A stretch of DNA of 6,818 nt, taken from Gammaproteobacteria bacterium. GTDB lineage: Bacteria > Pseudomonadota > Gammaproteobacteria > CAISUE01. The notes below the pieces were generated by a model. It was not told the origin of the DNA. It saw nothing but the letters and a program-made list of their open reading frames with translations, and did not search any database. Position numbers and translations under genes: made by a program. Below are positions 5,590 through 6,818 of the stretch, piece by piece; position 1 is the stretch's first letter, and each line of letters starts with the position of its first letter. The DNA lies in assembly GCA_947378515.1 (NCBI GenBank), contig CANCKG010000034.1, forward strand, positions 1-6,818, read 5' to 3'.

Positions 5590-6726
5590 TTACATTCCTG
5601 AGCTCGAACTTTTACTCGCCAGAGCACTGTACAAATCCACATCATGCGATACCATTACGTCAATGACTGATCCTTGGTATTTCATTAATGTTGACTTAAT
5701 ATCTTGTGAACTCTGTAATTGTTGTTGTGCCGTTTGCGTAAAGCCTTCCGCCATATTAGCTTGTAATTGATTGGCGGAATTATTTTGCGTTGAACCGTTC
5801 ACGCCCACTGTCGCGGCTACTCCCCCAAGCACACTGTAAATGATGCCACTGCCGAAAATAGCGACCAAATGCCGTTGAATATCGTCCGCTTCCGCTCCAG
5901 CTTGACCTAAGGCATCAACACCTGGACTATTAATCATCATGGATAAACCATCAGGCGTGACAATACGATTCCACATAATAAAAATCCGTGTCGTTGCTAA
6001 GCCATTACCCATTTGGGTACTGTATTGGCCCATCAAACGCGACCCCTTAGGCAATAATATTTTGTCACTGGTATAAGCATAAGCCGGCGAACTAAGCGTG
6101 GCCGTTAACATGCCTGGCAGATCCGTGTTTTGCGCAACATCCAATGTGGCGTGCAGTATTTCACCTTGTAAAATTGTCCAGTCGGGGTGTTTTAAAAACT
6201 GCCCTGGAACGCTTGCAACTACGGTTGCTTGTGAATTAGCAAAATTGCTGTAACCATCATTACTGGATAAACCGCTGACCGACTGACCAGCACTTGACCC
6301 TGAAGCGCCTTTTCCATTGCCATAAACAAGACTCGGCTGGTTCATGCGCGAGCGAAACGCTTGTTGTTCCATATCACCATTATTTAATGAACCTGCTGGC
6401 ATCGCTTGCAAATGAGCGGCTTGTTCTGATGTCAGTGGAGGTAAGGTCAATGGTGCTGAAGGTGCCGCGTTCGGCATATCCGATGCCTTATGCATTTTTT
6501 GTTCCGCTTGATTCAACGTATTTTGATCATCCACTTTCGTGGTGATCGATTGATCAAGTTTTTTAGGTTGATCTTTTGATTGACCAAACATCATCCAAAG
6601 ACCCAGAAATACCATCACCGCCGTACCGGCCATCAATAAAAAATTATTTTTAGTCGTAGCCACTTTGACATCAGACCCCGATGGGTTCACTTCCACTGTC
6701 GAGGGTTTTTCTTCTAAAATAGTCAT
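5590..6726 (-). CDS. virB10: VirB10-family T4SS channel scaffold protein
   Basis: This envelope-spanning core-complex component links the inner membrane to the outer-membrane channel and senses ATPase activity. In 378 residues it shows a cytoplasmic tail (1-26), a single membrane helix (about 28-47), a periplasmic linker with a short Pro-rich piece (NAAPSAPLTLPP, 86-97) and a Gly/Ser-rich stretch (136-164), then the TrbI/VirB10 beta-barrel domain from about 180. The domain opens ILQGEILHATLDVAQNTDLPG (185-205), continues LPKGSRLMGQY (225-235) and RIFIMWNRIVTPDGLSM (247-263), has the antenna helix region (about 284-307, LVAIFGSGIIYSVLGGVAAT), and closes IDVMVSHDVDLYSAL (355-369), the family's end motif. 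The Pro-rich region is shorter than in Agrobacterium VirB10. ATG 6726 has AAGGAG 5 bases upstream. It lies between the virB9-position gene and virB11. Confidence 0.95.
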   Translation of the reverse strand: MTILEEKPSTVEVNPSGSDVKVATTKNNFLLMAGTAVMVFLGLWMMFGQSKDQPKKLDQSITTKVDDQNTLNQAEQKMHKASDMPNAAPSAPLTLPPLTSEQAAHLQAMPAGSLNNGDMEQQAFRSRMNQPSLVYGNGKGASGSSAGQSVSGLSSNDGYSNFANSQATVVASVPGQFLKHPDWTILQGEILHATLDVAQNTDLPGMLTATLSSPAYAYTSDKILLPKGSRLMGQYSTQMGNGLATTRIFIMWNRIVTPDGLSMMINSPGVDALGQAGAEADDIQRHLVAIFGSGIIYSVLGGVAATVGVNGSTQNNSANQLQANMAEGFTQTAQQQLQSSQDIKSTLMKYQGSVIDVMVSHDVDLYSALASKSSSSGM

Positions 6727-6731
6727 GGTGA

Positions 6732-6737
6732 CTCCTT
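6732..6737 (-). promoter_or_regulatory. Ribosome binding site of virB10, overlapping the upstream stop codon
   Basis: AAGGAG on the minus strand shares two bases with the TAA stop of the preceding gene and lies 5 bases before ATG 6726. Ribosomes ending the upstream gene are therefore well placed to start virB10. Confidence 0.75.
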
Positions 6738-6818
6738 ATGACGACCAGTTATTACGGCGCATTTTTTCGACTTCTTTATCATTAAAGATCGAGCCGACTT
6801 TATTTTGACCACTGCGTA
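6736..6818 (-). CDS. C-terminal 26 codons of the gene upstream of virB10, probably virB9 (5' end outside window)
   Basis: The frame entering from the right edge reads RSGQNKVGSIFNDKEVEKMR and then RNNWSS before TAA at 6738-6736, only 9 bases from the virB10 start. The tight spacing and shared ribosome site show it is the 3' end of a translated gene in the same operon. In P-type T4SS loci the gene immediately before virB10 is virB9, and a basic 'RxGxxxVxxIFND' tail is compatible with the end of a VirB9 (CagX/TrbG) C-terminal domain. The fragment is too short to prove it, so no symbol is given. Confidence 0.6.
   Translation of the reverse strand, partial: RSGQNKVGSIFNDKEVEKMRRNNWSS

Noticed and set aside
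6294..6545. Plus-strand open frame opposite virB10
   Set aside because: It is antisense to the VirB10 linker, with no supporting features.
1..6818. CRISPR arrays, tRNA or rRNA genes, oriT-like repeats
   Set aside because: No regularly spaced repeats, cloverleaf-like sequences or rRNA segments were recognised on reading either strand.

Overview
The window is a gammaproteobacterial-looking accessory segment. It holds the distal half of a VirB/VirD4-type (P-type, type IVA) type IV secretion system, followed by exported accessory proteins, a toxin-antitoxin pair, a secreted nuclease-like gene and an insertion sequence. Every gene I can support is on the minus strand, so transcription runs from high to low coordinates. 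The moderate-to-low GC, the P-type T4SS, the IS6-family element and the HigBA pair suggest a plasmid or integrative element of a Legionella/Coxiella/Piscirickettsia-like organism. That host assignment is inference from style, not proof.

Layout, in transcription order: the 3' end of a gene in the virB9 position (6736-6818, cut by the window edge); virB10 (5590-6726), the envelope-spanning scaffold; virB11 (4477-5586), the hexameric secretion ATPase; virD4 (2556-4496), the coupling-protein ATPase; a small Sec-exported protein of unknown function (2148-2525); and a PEGA-type lipoprotein (1729-2124). Gaps are 9, 3, -20, 30 and 23 bases, so these six genes look like one operon. VirB9/VirB10 form the envelope channel, VirB11 powers it and VirD4 brings substrates. 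The two small exported proteins are the least understood members. No relaxase, VirB1-B8 gene or effector is visible, so conjugation and effector delivery cannot be told apart here.

Below the operon is a higB-higA toxin-antitoxin module (toxin first, 1386-1664; antitoxin 1091-1375). It has its own promoter: a -35/-10 pair with a 17-base spacer and an imperfect 22-base palindrome over the -10, placed so close to the toxin ATG that the mRNA may be leaderless. Directly after higA lies a Nuc/EndA-like phospholipase-D-fold nuclease gene (558-1040). Its readable start is a GTG inside what looks like a signal peptide. An ATG touching the higA stop codon would give a complete signal peptide if one A were restored, so the gene may carry a recent frameshift.

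The left end (1-353) is the 5' part of an IS6-family element, with the transposase N-terminal half and an outer terminal inverted repeat at 340-353. Between the IS and the nuclease gene (354-557) there is no convincing gene, only a possible bidirectional terminator hairpin and a short reading frame that the IS may have cut.
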